NCBI RefSeq assembly: GCF_023278565.1
Contig: NC_064675.1
Location: 1-64,000, forward strand
DNA length: 64,000 nt
Reading direction: 5' to 3'
Origin: Colletotrichum lupini
Lineage: Eukaryota > Ascomycota > Sordariomycetes > Glomerellales > Glomerellaceae
Made by a program: the position numbers and the translations under genes. Positions 47,751 through 60,983 of the stretch are shown here, in pieces. Each line of letters begins with the position of its first letter. Positions within the stretch are counted from its first letter, which is position 1. Below the pieces are notes generated by a model. It saw nothing but the letters and a program-made list of their open reading frames with translations. It searched no databases and had not been told where the DNA came from.

Positions 47751-50700
47751 TATTATTAATACTATTATTAATTATTAGCTATAGCGCTATATAATAAGCG
47801 ATTATATAAGTAGCGTCGCCTTTTTAATATTACCGTATTCCTAAATTACGTATTTAAACTTCTTATATAGCTAAGGTATCCTTTTTTTTTTAATCTTACG
47901 AACTATTCGTAATTTAAATATATAGAGGTTTATATATTTTTTTAAGTCGTATAAGATAAATTAATAGACCCCTCGATTATAAAGAGTATTTATTTCGATA
48001 AGATCTAATTTCTTATATAGCTTTTTAATAGTTATAATTATGCCTTTTTTACGTAGTTTAATTACTAGCTCGAAATCGGCTTTCTCTTTTATTATATAAA
48101 AAGTATTAATTACTTCGTTACTAATAATAAATTATTGCGTTAGGGCTTACTATTATAGTCTTCTATAACGTCTTATTAATAATATTAGTACCCTTTTAGT
48201 AATTTCCTTTTCCTTATCGTTTATTAATACTATTACGACGATTTTATTAAGGATAATTTCTTATACCTCTATTATAAGTTATATAGTTTCCCTTAGCTCT
48301 TTTTTTTTTATAAGTTAAAAACTACCTTATTAAGATTTATATAATACGGTCTAACTACTATAATTAATACTTTAAATAGCTAGTTACGATCTCTCGTAAC
48401 TATATAAGAGCGCTTATTAATAAAAATTAACTTATATAGCCTAGCTTATTATTAAATAATTTCGCACTATATTCGTATATCTAAATTTAATAATATATTT
48501 AGATTACTCCTTATATCGGGCCTATTACGCATAATAATTACTTTATTAACTTATTTTTTTATACTTACCTCGCGTAATACTTATATTACTTTTTTAATTA
48601 CTTAAGCTCGTTAGTTTATACTTAGTAATAGTAGTAAGGCTAAGGTCGTTTTTAAATATACTCTAAATATTAATAGCGTTAATATAAGTCCGTTAAGCCC
48701 TATAGTATTATTATAGTATTTAAGTACTATTTAAAGGCATTTGTCGTTAGTAAAATCCGGATTTTCCTTTTTAATAATTCTAAACGCCCTTTTTAATTAT
48801 TAGTATACCCTTTTTACTTTTTTAATATTATAGTACGTTTTAACAGGTACGACTTTTAGCTATATATTATAAGCCGTCGTATTATCTTTAAATTTTACTA
48901 ATTTAAAGCTAATATTAGCGTCGGTTTTAATACTGTTTAGTTGTCCCTAGTATATATTAATCTAGCTTTTTTATAAAGCTACCTATACTATTTTTATTTA
49001 TAGATCCTAGAGGAATTACCTTACTTAAAAAAATATAGCTACGTTAATTATATATAATACTAGCCGATTATTTAAGTAAAAAATATTAATAACGATTTCT
49101 TAGTTAAAGTTAAGCTTATTACGCAATTTAAACTTAAATTTACGTAAGCTCTGCGCATTTATTTAGTATTAATAGTATACTTTTATTAATTACTCTAGCG
49201 CCCCTATTTCGATATTATTATTATTTAATTATTTTAAGAGGTTATATAGCCTCGTAACCGACGGGTACCTAAATTTCTAATATAATTTTCTAAGCTTACT
49301 TTTTATTAGGTAATTAATTAACTTCGTATCGTTAATAAGCTTTATAAATATATACCCCTAATATCGTTTAACTATTTTAAAATACTTATTATTAGAGATT
49401 CTATTCCTCGTATTATTAAATATAATACCTAGTCGATCTATATTTTTTAAATATAAGAAAAATAGGGTATTAACGGGTAAAATATAAAAAGTTATTATTC
49501 CGAAATACGTCTTTACTTTTATTATACTTAGGGTAACGATTTCCTTACCTAGGCCGAAGTTAATCTTTATAATACCCGCCGTTAATATATTAAGTATTAC
49601 TAACGCAATTTTCTATAGTACTTAGAATTACCCTTTTTTTTTAGTTAATTATTATAATACCCTAATATTTAGGATAATCTTATAAAAATTATTTAAGTTA
49701 TACCTTTTACTTATATAAAATACTTATATAAGCTTAGTATTTAAAGGATCTAAGTAATATAAAAAGGACCCCTTTAGTTACCCTTAGATTTACTTAGTAC
49801 TATATTTTTTTTTTTAAATATTAAGAGAGATAGCGTCTTCTTTTTAATTATTAAGAAAATAGGCTTTGGCCTTATTAAATTCGCCCTTTTAGCTGCCTCT
49901 ATATTCGTTATTTAAGGGACCTTCTTTTATTATTTATAAATAAAAGCTTACTTATTAAGAGCTTTTACTACTCTCTATTCGTTTAGCCTCGTATATTTTT
50001 TAGAAGCTAACGGGGTAAAAAAAGAGTAGTTAATATTATCGATTTTATTATAATCTAATTCGTTAGTATAGGGGGTAAGATCTTCCTTATTTTCTAAATC
50101 TTTTATAGGGGGTATATATTTTAGGCCGCTATTTTAACTACTATTATTAAGTTCTGTACCCCTAGATCTGCCCTTATATATAACGAGGAATTAGTTAAAC
50201 TAACGAGGGCTAGTTTTATTATTTATTACCCTCGACTTTTTATATTATTTATACGATTTAGTACGCTCTTCCTTAGAGTAGTTATTTAACTAATATCTAT
50301 CTTTTTTATAAATATAGTATTACCTCTTCTATTATTTTATTTATAAATTAAATCTCTACTTATTTAATAAATCTAGGCCTCTTTATTAACGATTATTATA
50401 TTTAGCCTCTTTTCTTTTTTTATTATATATTTAATTAACTTAATATTATTAATAAGGGCTGTTATACGCTTAGAAATAGGTTTAGCGCGGTATTCTTATT
50501 TTAATATTAAAACTAGATCTTAGCCTTAAATAGAGTATTTCGTAATTTTTGGGTACTTAATATAGGGTTATTTTTATTTTTAGTATATACTAAACTATAG
50601 TATAAAAATATCTAACTTTCTACTTATTTATCCCCTTATTTAACTAGGTTTTCGCTAGCTTATTGATTTAATTAATAAGCTTTTCGAAAATCTTTATTTA

Positions 50701-53389
50701 TAATTTACCCTCTATTATCTTAGCTATAAATATAAAAGAAATCGCTCGTAGTTTAAATAGGAGCTCTAAGTTTTTATTATAAGTTTCGAAGCGGCTTTGG
50801 ATTATATTAATTATATTAAAAAAGTCGTTTTAATCGAGATTACGTACTACTTCGTAATAATAATTAGAAGCTTTATTTACGAGTATAATATTAATTACTA
50901 AATAATATTAATATTCCCTAATTCTAACTTTTTCATAATAATTATAAAATATCGTTAGGGTTTTTTATAAAACCTTATACTTCCCCCTAGAATATAATTT
51001 CTTTTTTAAGAAGATCTTTTTAAAGTCTATAAATTACTTCGTATTTATTACTAAATTTTTAGTATTTATATATAATCCTTACGTTACTATATATTATTAA
51101 TAACTTTAAGTTATTTCTTTCTTTTTTTATTAACCGATCGGCGCTAAATTTCGTATTAATAGCGATAACAAGTTATAGATTAAAATAAGTAAAATTATTA
51201 ATTATTATACTTCTAGTACTATATTTTACCCCGGTATATCCTTCTATAATAATAGATTTCTATTAGTAATTATAAAAAGGAAATTTAGGTCGTTTACTTT
51301 TTTTTTAAATTTATTAAAGTAATTATACGCTCTATTAACTTATACTTAGTTCTATAGTACGAATTCCTCCTCTATAATTATCGCTATTAATATTTTATAT
51401 AGCTCTTGTGATTATAATTATATTAATAATACCCCTCGCTTATAAAAGAATTTATTAACTACTTTCGTAATTCCTAGGCTTACGTTTATAAACTATTTAT
51501 TTAGTTAGTAACTAAGGTTATTTACGATTTTATAAAATAAGGGTTACCCCTATAGCCCTTTTCTTTTATAAACTTTAATTAAATAGATTAATACTACGTT
51601 AATTTACTTACCGTTAAGCTAATTTATAATTTTATATATTTATATCCCCTAATAATCCGGGTTAATATTTACTTACTTATAAAAGATTAGGATTCTATTT
51701 AGGATCGGGTTTTGTTCTCTTCTTTTTTACCCTAACTCGCTAAGAGTCGTACTCTAGTTTATATTTATATTAATAGTCGCTAGCGTATTTAATTTTAATA
51801 AGGATATATCTAATCCGCGCGCTAGTTATAATAAATCTATATTTTCGCTACTTAACGAATTTATTAAGGTCTAAGAGATTCTCGCTTCTTTTTACTATTT
51901 TATTATTACTCTCGTTTTTATTATTTTTAATAATTATTATTGTTTTTTTAAATCGTTAACTATTATACTCATTAAGATCCTCTTTTTCGTTTAGTATAAA
52001 AGGGTAGGTTTTAGTAGTTCTTTTTTATAATAATAGTAATAGACGTTTATATTATTATAAAAAGATATAATAATTAGTTTTAAGATCTTTATTAGTTATT
52101 AATTTTCGCTATCCCGTATATTTCTAGCTTCCTAAGCCTTATATTCTTTATAATCTTTAAATAGCTTCTTTTTTTAACTTACCTCTTCTAGGGTAGTATT
52201 TTATAAAAATAGTTAAAAATAAATATTAAACGGCTCGTAAAGGAGCTATATAGGTTATTAAGAACTATATAGGCCGTTAAGTACGGTTAATAAAATTAAG
52301 CCCTTTTTTTTATAAAATCGTAAATTTTAAGGACTTACTAAAAATACCTACTTATTACTCGTACGTAATAGGGTTAAATACTTTAAAAATCTTATTTTTT
52401 ATAGCCTCTCGGTACCCTATTTTATATTTTTTAAATAGTCTTTTTTATAACTTAATTATAATTAGGTAATTATCGCTTATTAGTAATCCCTTTTATTACT
52501 TAGTTAATTTTTCGAAATTAATAATCTCGTACCGGGAGCTAGTATAAAAAGAAGCCTTTTAGCGGCCTTTTAAAAGATTTTCTTTTTCCCCTTAGATCCT
52601 TATTTTTTTAGCTTTTTTTTAAGCTAATAATAACTTTAATAAGAGGTTATAAGACTACTTTAGGGTAGCCGCCTTTTTCTTAAGTTAATTTTTAAAATCC
52701 GTAATATTTTTAACTTAATATTATTAAGATTTCTAAATCCCCTCCTTTTTTATTAAACCGTCCCTTATATTATATTTTTAAGTAATACTTGGGGGGTAGT
52801 TAAAGGAGCTATAAAAAGGTCGTTTAAATTACGGGCTTAAAGTCGTACTTATAAAATCTTTATAATAATAAACTTTTCTATATATTATAAATCTCTTAGT
52901 TTAATAACTCCTATAGGGTTACTTTTATTACTAAGTAAAAATGTTTATATTTAGAAATCCCCTTTTTTAATCGCACGGTGCTTTTTTATATTATATTATT
53001 AAGCTTATTCGTTACGCTAATTAATTAAGTAAGTAGTCGTTACGTAAGTATTTCTTTTTATTAATTTAACTAGTTAATTTTTAATTATAAGCCGGCTATA
53101 AAAAAGTTATTTAATAAAAAAGCTACTTCGGGCGACGATAAAAAGCTAATTACTTAAGTACTTCTATTAATTAATATAATTTAATATAATAAACGTCGAC
53201 CTTTTATAAGTAGTAAAGGGCTACGATTATTTAATTCCGTATAATATTTAAGAATTACTTCTTTTTTTATTTATTTCCGTAAGGTTAATTAATACGAATT
53301 TCTTATCCCGTGCGGTATTAAGAAGTCGTTTTTTTTATATAACGAGATATTTTACTAATTTATAATAATAAAATTTAATTACTAATTAG
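47751..53389 (-). pseudogene. Copia copy 2 internal region: integrase and gag side
   Basis: AT-rich, RIP-mutated DNA colinear with copy 1. By copia order it holds integrase, protease and gag on the minus strand. I cannot read individual domains. It includes about 326 bp (52.17-52.50 kb) and about 55 bp (near 53.0 kb) not found in copy 1. Confidence 0.7.
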
Positions 53390-53594
53390 TATTAATATCC
53401 CTATTATAGGGTAGTTAGTTCGAACCGTAATTAACGAAGAGATTAATTAAATTATATAAATATTTACGTAGTAAGTATAAAAAGGAGGTTCTAACCGTAG
53501 GTTAGGCTAGCTATGATAATCGTAAATAGGGCCCTTAATTAGCCCCTGCGCAGTCGGCTATATGCCGCGGTCGAATTAGACTTCTAATCTAACA
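53390..53594 (-). repeat. 5' LTR of copia copy 2
   Basis: 205 bp ending CTAACA, followed by the target duplication TTTTG at 53595-53599. Confidence 0.94.
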
Positions 53595-53599
53595 TTTTG

Positions 53600-55197
53600 A
53601 GCTAGACTCGGAAGAGTTAACATAACCCCGCAACGGTTTCAAGTGGGATACCTAGCTTAATACGAAAATTAGCCGATTAGAAGAGCTGCCCTGAAGTCTT
53701 GAGCTCCCTGATTCATCCGAAAGGTTGATTGATTTGTCTTATCGGGACAAGTTACCGTCTTCTTCCTTGAGTTGTCAACCCTTGTCAGCAACACATAAAT
53801 ATCCACCTGCGAAAGGGTTAGAGAAAGGGAAGTTTTCACAACATAACTATCGCTCACGAATTGATCTGGAAAGGGTCTTGATGAGGCGCGTGTCTCTCTC
53901 TAGGCTCTCCTTTCGTTTCAACAACAATCCACCCCAAGCATTGTAGTCAAGCATGGAGTTGCTGTGGTTTTGGCACGAGCTCAGTTAAGGTTCAAATGCC
54001 TTAGCTTTGGGGTAGTCTAAGCTGTCAATGCCCAGATTGAAAGCAAACTCTATTCAATGGAAGCACCTCAAAAGTCAGAAGCTTATTCTGAACAATGAGG
54101 TAGTGGGTTGGCAGGGCTTGCAATCAACACAGACGAGAGCCTCGCGGATAGGCTGCGGAATGGCCGTATTTACTTGCACAGATCAAATAGTAACTTGGCT
54201 CTAGTTAGGTTACAATATCGGAGCATTATGCCTTTTGAAACAGAACAATAGTACCAGGGGGTGAATGTCGCGTTAGTAATAGTACTGGGAGAGCCATTAG
54301 CATTAGTCATTGGTTGTCCTGGTAAGATTGTCAGAGATGAACGAAGGCCGTGATCAAAACCTCGATGTTCAGAACGCACAAGTCTTCAGACTTCTAACAT
54401 ATTTGAGTGATTGACATCACACAGCGTAAGTCCCCACGGATCCGAAAATTTGTGGGAAAGTGTGCGTCGTCTTCTTAGCATCGAGTAGTAATACTAATGG
54501 GGCTTCATCTAAGTATTTAATGTATCATAAGGTTAGATCCTAGGCCGACGAGAACCTGTCTCAAGGGCGACTTTGACCTCCCATGTCTACACAGCGCTTA
54601 CTACCGCAGTACGCTTCAAATGCGGTATTGCAGGACTGCGGAAGAGCTCAGAATTCCCTGGTTTTGAGTCGCCACTGACTTTGAGAGCGATAGACCTTTC
54701 CCTCGGTGTTGACAAGAAACTCGTTGCCAGTCCCAACTTTATTTCTCGACGTACCTATCATATTAAATTCAAGTGCTGGGGGCAGAAAGGACTATTACTT
54801 GACTACCTCAGAAACATGACAAGAAGTTCTAGCGCGGAGCAGAATGTGGATGTGTTCATTGTCTTCAAACCCTGCCTTTCATTCGATGTTTGCTGGCCAT
54901 TCTTACGCCCATGGCCGGATTTGAGCTCAGCTCATTGATTCTAGTTCAGAAAAGAGGTGAGTTCGTCGACCAGGCGCTGGTCTTTGGCGACTATTAATGT
55001 GATCACACGACGTTCTTTCGTTCTTTGGAGGGGTGGGTGCTGCGGCCTCAAGGGTTGCATCTGTGGGTAACGCGCATTTTGTTTTGTATATGCATGGTAC
55101 TTTGCTTTGTCTATCTTTCTGATTATGATAGTGAACACATGTGTGGCTAAAAACGAAAGAGCTTAAGCTAGGCTGCATCGAGTGACCCTGGATGCTG
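53600..55197. other. Intergenic, 1.6 kb
   Basis: Normal composition again immediately after the LTR. Several short frames (up to 121 codons at 54573-54938) without family resemblance. No gene supported. Confidence 0.45.
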
Positions 55198-56252
55198 TCA
55201 ACCGCTCTTTGGTCCGTCCAAGGGGCTAACAGTTGGGTCCCAGCAGACTGGGGAGTACTCGTCTGTCTCCAAGTTTTTGACGTCCTCGTCCGTCAGTTGA
55301 AAATCGTAAATCTTGGTGTTATCCAGGATACGAGTGGGCGTCACACTCTTGGGGAGAGGGATGTAACCCTTCTGCAAGCTCCAGCGCAGCAGGATCTGGG
55401 CCTCAGACTTGCCATACTTCTCGGCCAAGGCCTTGAGAGTCTTGTCGCCCCATCTCTCACCTCTGACTAGAGGGCTATAAGCCTCGATAGCGACGTTGCG
55501 CTTCTGGAGCCACTGAACGATGTCGTTGCGTGCGCACCAGGGATGGATTTCGTACTGAGCGACGTTGATGGCGCCGCCCTTGCCTTTGCCGCCGCGCTCT
55601 TCCTCTAGCTCCTTGATATGCGTTTCGAGCTCGTCCAGGTGGTGCACGCCGTAGTTGCTGACGCCAATGGACTTGACCAGACCAGCCTCTTGGGCCTCGA
55701 CGAGGGCCTTCCAGGCGCCTTTGCGGCCCTCCGAGCCGCCATAGGGGCAGTGAAGCAGCATCAGATCAATGTAGTCGAGGCCGGTCTTTTCTAGAGTATC
55801 CCTGACCTGATCCTCGGCATCGTCGTAGTTGATGTAGCGAACCTTGGAGGTGAAGAAGACTTCGGAGCGGGGGATGTCCTTGACACCACGGATGGCAGCT
55901 CCGGCACCAGCCTCGTTCTTGTATGAAGCCGCCGAGTCGACCTTTGATGGCGGTCAGTAGGTGACGAGAATCGAGGCTTGTATGGTTAAAACTCACATGG
56001 CGGTAGCCGACTCTGAGAGCTTCAGTAGTGACCTCTTCAGCTTGCTCGGGCGCACTAGCAATCAATGTTGGCAATGTCAATTGGTTTGATGTGTTTGCAG
56101 TTGTACTTACGTCTTCCATAGCTATGTCAATGTTAGTAATAAGGTCACGATAATCGCGCAAGGGGAAGGAGTCGTACGCCATAACCAAGCACGGGAATCT
56201 CGAGGCCGTTGTTCAGCTTCTGCTTGGATTGAAGTGTGAGTGCGGACGCCAT
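55198..56252 (-). CDS. Aldo-keto reductase
   Basis: Four exons (56178-56252, 56111-56121, 55997-56054, 55198-55941) give 295 aa; the second exon is only 11 nt. Introns are 55-56 nt with normal GT-AG ends. Spliced, the N-terminus reads GYGLWKT, as expected for the family, then the catalytic tetrad Asp50, Tyr55, Lys81 and His112 (GYRHVDSA, SYKNE, FTSKV, LLHCP). The enzyme would reduce aldehydes or ketones with NADPH in the cytosol. The C-terminal part has YSPL and LPKSVTP for cofactor binding. Length is slightly short of the usual 310-330 aa. Substrate not predictable; the protein looks intact. Confidence 0.92.
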
Positions 56253-56884
56253 GTTGTGGAAAAGGTGCGCGGAGAAAGCGATGGGTTGAATGAGATTGCG
56301 CTTTTGAAGATGAGATGAGGTGAAGAATACAGATGGCCTGGCTGAGAGCACTTGCATTCGCAATCTGGGCATTGTCTGTCTTCTCGAATGAGGGCATTAG
56401 TCATCCCAGCCCAGGATAAAATGAGGAGTGATCCCCCGCCATTTGCACCATCCAATCTGTCCCGTCGGCTGCATGTTCGGTGTTGCTGTGCCGAGCTTCT
56501 GCGCGTTGTCGGAGACTCCTGTTCATTGGATCACGAATCGTGTCTCACACGGGCGTTTTACTACGTAGTGAGCACAGGCGACGGTCCAGGGTGTTCAGGT
56601 ACCTACGTCAGGGCATGGGCCCGGCCCAAAAAAGGAGGGGGAGGGGCAATGGGCAGCGCTGATTACCCCGCCATTGAAGCCCCTCCATCGCTATCTTAAG
56701 ATCGGGCAGTATTCTTTCTATTTTGTTGTATGCCCGAACCTGAAAGAAATTGAAGATGCGCCGAGTCACCTACACAAGTTTATGAGTATATAACGTTTTT
56801 GAACCTCCTATTTATAAGCATCTTTCTTTTTCAAGATGCACTTGTTTGGTATCATTTACTCATATATATGTATGCGCAGTCGAA
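56253..56884. promoter_or_regulatory. Region between the aldo-keto reductase start and the Pelota stop
   Basis: About 630 bases on the upstream side of the aldo-keto reductase; the Pelota gene, on the same strand, ends at its right edge. It must hold the reductase promoter and the Pelota 3' end. No motif recognised. Confidence 0.45.
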
Positions 56885-58196
56885 TCAGATGATGGATTCG
56901 CCACCCGCTTCACCGCTAGCTGCAGCACTATCTTCATCCTCATCGTCGTCCAGGTCGTGGATGGGGTAGGACAGAATAGCGGCAACACTGCCCAGCATGT
57001 CCAGCCGCTTGCCGCTCTCATGGTCACTGCTGAGAATCCTGACATCGCCACCGTCCGCTTTGACCTTGTCCACCATGGCCACGTACTTTTTCCTCGTTGG
57101 AATGTCCGAGCTGCGGAATAGCGAGTTGTTCATGATGAGGATGCCGCCCCCAGGGCCGATGGCACCTTCGGCGACCGCTTTTGCCACTGATGTTGTTCCG
57201 TACCACGCCCTTCCGTCCTCTAATCGGAGTCGTTCGAAAAACTGATCCATCAGTTTGGTCTCCTTGGTGAACTTGAAGTCCTTGAGCTTGTTGCCCATCT
57301 CAGGGCTCTTGAGAACCTCGTTGAGGCTGTGCACGTGGCCCGAATTTGTGTGAATGACGACCGCCTCCCTAGCGATTCCCGACAGCTTCTTGTCTGATTT
57401 GTCCCTCCCCTCGTCCGCAATGTACTTTTTGAAATCGGCCGCGGTGAACCCAGGACTAGCGAGGAGCAGGGGTCTCGGAGTGTCAAAGTTGACGGTTCGG
57501 AGAAGGGCGGTCAACGTCTTTTCGTAGAAGCGGGTCATGCCCTGTGAGGTTTCGGTTGCGGCGCTTCGCTTTTTGGGTATGACGCTTTCGATTCGCTGCT
57601 TGACGACGGTGCGGAATTGGCTGATGAGGCAGATGTTGGCGATGCCCTCCTGCATGACGACGGCAGCCATGGCGCCATCTTTGTCGTCCGACAGACTCTC
57701 TGATAGTGTGTCTTTGGCGACCGAGTCCCAGCCCTGCGGCTTGCTCAACGTAAAGGGGCGAGAGACCTCGAGGTCAAGCGTGTGATATTGACCCAGACTG
57801 ACGTAGGCATTTTCCGACTTGACTACGCCGCTGACCTGGAGCTGACCGACAATGGGATCGAAGAAAGTGCTCTTGACTTGGATCGCAAGGACGGTGTGAA
57901 CTCGTTCGGAAATCGTGCTGCCGGTTTTCGTTTCAGCGACGACTTTCCTCACGGCATGCGCCATGACGAGGTCGCCAGGTGTGATGAGGTTGTAGGCATG
58001 CCACTATTATGCTATTAGTCGGACTGAGTTGGTGTGTTGTGAATAGCGTCTCGTCGCAAGATGTCGCAGCGTTAGACGCATCAGGCAATGGGATAGAGTG
58101 GGTTCGTGGACTTGCCATATCCTCAGAATCTTCGGGCATAAGGGTAACTGCATCCTCGGCAATATTTTGCGACGGCTTGGTAGGAACAAGCTTCAT
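56885..58196 (-). CDS. dom34: Pelota/Dom34 ribosome-rescue factor
   Basis: Two exons (58116-58196 and 56885-58003) give 399 aa. The N-terminus MKLVPTKP...VTLMPEDSEDM joins WHAYNLITPGDLV across a 112-nt intron whose donor is GCAAGT, so this is a GC-AG intron. This is the conserved opening of Pelota. The rest covers the eRF1-like central and C-terminal domains, with LLASPGF, GPGGGILIMNNSLF and an acidic tail. No GGQ motif is expected or seen. With its GTPase partner Hbs1 (not in this window) it binds stalled ribosomes with an empty A site and starts no-go decay and subunit splitting. It is a single-copy housekeeping gene in most fungi. Length is normal. Confidence 0.95.
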
Positions 58197-60969
58197 TGTC
58201 TAGGAGGGTGTGCTATTGAAGCACGCGAGGAAGAGGTAAGAAATTACTAGGTTCGTGTTGGTGAGAAATTGAAGTTGCGACGATGACGAAGATCGAGAAT
58301 GTTTGAAAATATCTGGACGCAGATTGGCAGATTGAATTACCTCTGGGCTCTAATTAGCTGCTGGGGAACGGAATGCACTGCGCATCATTTCAGGCCATCA
58401 CTGCACTGTACCTCCGAAAGTGACGCCAGAAGCGCTGGGCTGCCCGGTGGCGGGGTTGAGGTAGGGTACGTACCTAGGTATTTTTATGAATTCCATGTTT
58501 CTTTCTCTTATCGTTATCGCTATCTATCGGAGACAGGTCCGATAACGATTCTCGTCTTCCTCCAATTCCAGGTCCTCAGAGCCTCCCTTGGGGATTCAGG
58601 GTCATTAAGGTTCCCCAAGTGCTCAAGAAACTCTACCTCAGCCATGACCACGTGAAAGGCCGAAAGGGAGAGCACAGTTGGGTTTAGGTCTTCCCTCCAT
58701 GATCCTAGAAGTCGAGAGATCCTCAGCTCCAGGCCGGTGATCGAGGTTCCCTCTCATTGTGAAATTGGAACACTGGACGAATCCCCGACGCCTCAGAAGG
58801 GTCGGGGCTGACACTTACCTCGCTGCCAGGTGCTTGCTTCGAATTACGACCGAGGTCAAGATCCTTTTCGAAGTAGACTCATCTGAAGTCAATTATTTCA
58901 GCAAATTGCCCCGAAAATCACTCATACCTTGTTTACCATTTATGAATACAGGCACGTAGACCCTTTGGTCCCTCTCAAGGGTATCAACCCAAACCCCCGT
59001 GCGGTGCGTGCTCATCGACCGGCTTAGGCGAGTTGAGTTCAGGCATAGTCGGGCGAGTGTAGATCGACGTCATAGGTCTCGTCATCGTTTTGATACCCTG
59101 CCATTGCTCAAAGTACCCTTACTTTATCCATAGATACTCAACATAATAGCATATTCATTTCCTCGGCGCATATAGGTAGATATGGAGTATAATTTGCCGG
59201 CGCGCATAATTGAATGGCGGAGAGGTTTGTGGGGAAGCGATAAGGAGTGTGCAAATGTGTCCAATACCCATTTCTTACTATGAACTGCAGACTGCCCAGT
59301 CTAGACTTTCTAAGAAAACGCCATGTTTGGAGTCTGGATGAATTAGATTTCTTTTACTGTGCCCCTAGTTACCGAGGAACGAGGACACATCGCAAAGCTG
59401 GCTGGTGGCGATCGTCCAGTGTCGGCATCAGTAAGCAGGCGATCCAAATCCAAGTTCCAGCCTAGTGTCAGTGCTCCAAGCCTCCAATGTGATTTTGTGT
59501 GTGTGTGGTTGTGTGTGTGTGGTTGTGTCGTCTTGGGTTTCGCCTTGCCTTGTGCTACCTCATGGGACAGGATGAGTGACTGAGTCTTCCATGTCTCCGA
59601 TTTCCCTCGCAATCGTTTCTTACATCTGACGCCAACCTGCTGTTTTCGGCGCACTTTCCTCTGCCACCTTACCTTCCTTAGGTACCTTGCGGTCCACTCT
59701 CCGTGCCTTCCTCTTTTCAAGGTTCCTTCCTCTTTCCAAGGATCTCTTTCATTTCGATCATTTCCTTGCTCATCCTTTCCGTCGGCTTCCATCGTCGAGA
59801 TAAATACTCCTCCAAGTCATCATTGCGCACTCAGTAGGGAGAATCAAACCATCGTCAGCATACCTTAGACGTCGTCATCTCCACTACGAGTGTCAAGTGC
59901 GCGCAAACTCAATCGCCAATTGCCTCGTGCCTCGGCTCCGTAACCATTACTCCAGACTCTATTTTTCTTTCTTGAATCTGGCCAGGGTAAGGTACATACA
60001 TACAATACGGCCAGATCTGGGCCAGTCTCATCTTTTCCGACTCATTGCGCCAGAAAAAGAAACACAACGTTTCTGCGTTCCTGTTCCCCCACACTCTGCC
60101 CTTCTCGAAGCGGGTGCATCCTGGACAGCTGCAAGGGAAGCTATGCGGATCCAGCCGAGAATCGACGGAGACATACAACTTTATCTTTCTTGATTACCTT
60201 CCTGCGTACTGCGTATTCTTCCGAGTACAGATACGTTCCAACACCATAATTTTGCCGTCAAATTACCAAGCCAACCCGAATTGCCCGCATACGGCAACTA
60301 GCAGGTTCTGGAATTGCTTACCGACCAACACCAGCTATACCTTACCTAGCTGTTCATCAAAGAAAGGGTGGAAACGCGGGCTGCGTGGATGCCTTGCTTT
60401 AGCATACGGAATACGCGGACTGGACGAATCCGAACCCGCATAATACGTACCCAGTTTCCCAACCACCAGAAAACACCACCACCGACCGCGTTTGACCAAC
60501 GACGGTCGAGCGAGCAAGCGGGCGCCGTTTTCCTTTGGGACAAAACCTCGCGCCGCGCCCAGCACAAAGTCCACTTCTTCTCGTTTCCCAAAAAAATTTC
60601 GTATCGGAAACGACGGGATCCAGGAGAGCGATATACCCGGTAGACAGGCCCTACCGTTCAATTCACGGCCACCCGCGGCGACGGGCAATATCGGCCGTCT
60701 GCGAATTCCGGCCTCCCCGTTGGACCGTCAAATCATCCGCCCACCGTCGTCACACTGCTCCAATCCCATTCGTGAAGCTCGGGTGTCTCGGATCACTCGT
60801 ATTACTACATCTTGAATCACTCAACCACCCACCGACGGCCACCACACCTCGAATTCAGGCCCGCGACCTACTCAGCTTACCCGCGCTTACCTCCCACGCT
60901 CACAAACGGCCCAAGTGCCTGCAACTCTGTACGCGGCTATCTTCCTTGTCGGCGTTCGCATGATGGGAA
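58197..60969. promoter_or_regulatory. Long divergent interval between Pelota and WD40 genes
   Basis: 2.8 kb between two outward-reading genes. A GT-rich microsatellite of two TGTGTGTGTGGT-type units lies near 59.50-59.53 kb. Several frames of 80-150 codons are low complexity or antisense and not convincing. The right part is pyrimidine- and CCACC-rich and probably is the leader of the WD40 gene. No RNA gene seen. Confidence 0.5.
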
Positions 60970-60983
60970 ATGTCGACCCCTAG
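60960..60983 (+). promoter_or_regulatory. Short uORF overlapping the WD40 start codon
   Basis: ATGATGGGA... opens at 60960 and stops at TAG 60981-60983, in a different frame from the main ATG at 60970, which lies within it. If the leader includes it, translation of the main frame needs leaky scanning or the downstream ATG at 61003. Confidence 0.55.

Larger units (their letters stand above)
46178..53594 (-). mobile_element. RIP-degraded Ty1/copia LTR retrotransposon, copy 2
   Basis: 7417 bp with 205-bp LTRs (46178-46382 and 53390-53594) and target duplication TTTTG (46173-46177, 53595-53599). The outer LTR ends TGTTAG...CTAACA form short inverted repeats and are the best-preserved ends of the family. 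It aligns with copy 1 throughout, including a pyrimidine tract next to the left LTR that is the minus-strand polypurine tract. Minus-strand RT can be read near 47.4-47.75 kb (LVKSGTY, YDPYLL, IIKIQINDIL where copia has a TDD-type active site). There is no nested element; the uninterrupted target of the gypsy insertion is at about 47733-47737. It is non-functional. Confidence 0.93.

Noticed and set aside
54573..54938. 121-codon plus-strand frame
   Set aside because: No domain, no signal peptide and no supporting neighbours.
59343..59792. 149-codon minus-strand frame between Pelota and the WD40 gene
   Set aside because: Low-complexity Lys/Arg/His-rich sequence over a GT-rich microsatellite; no family resemblance.
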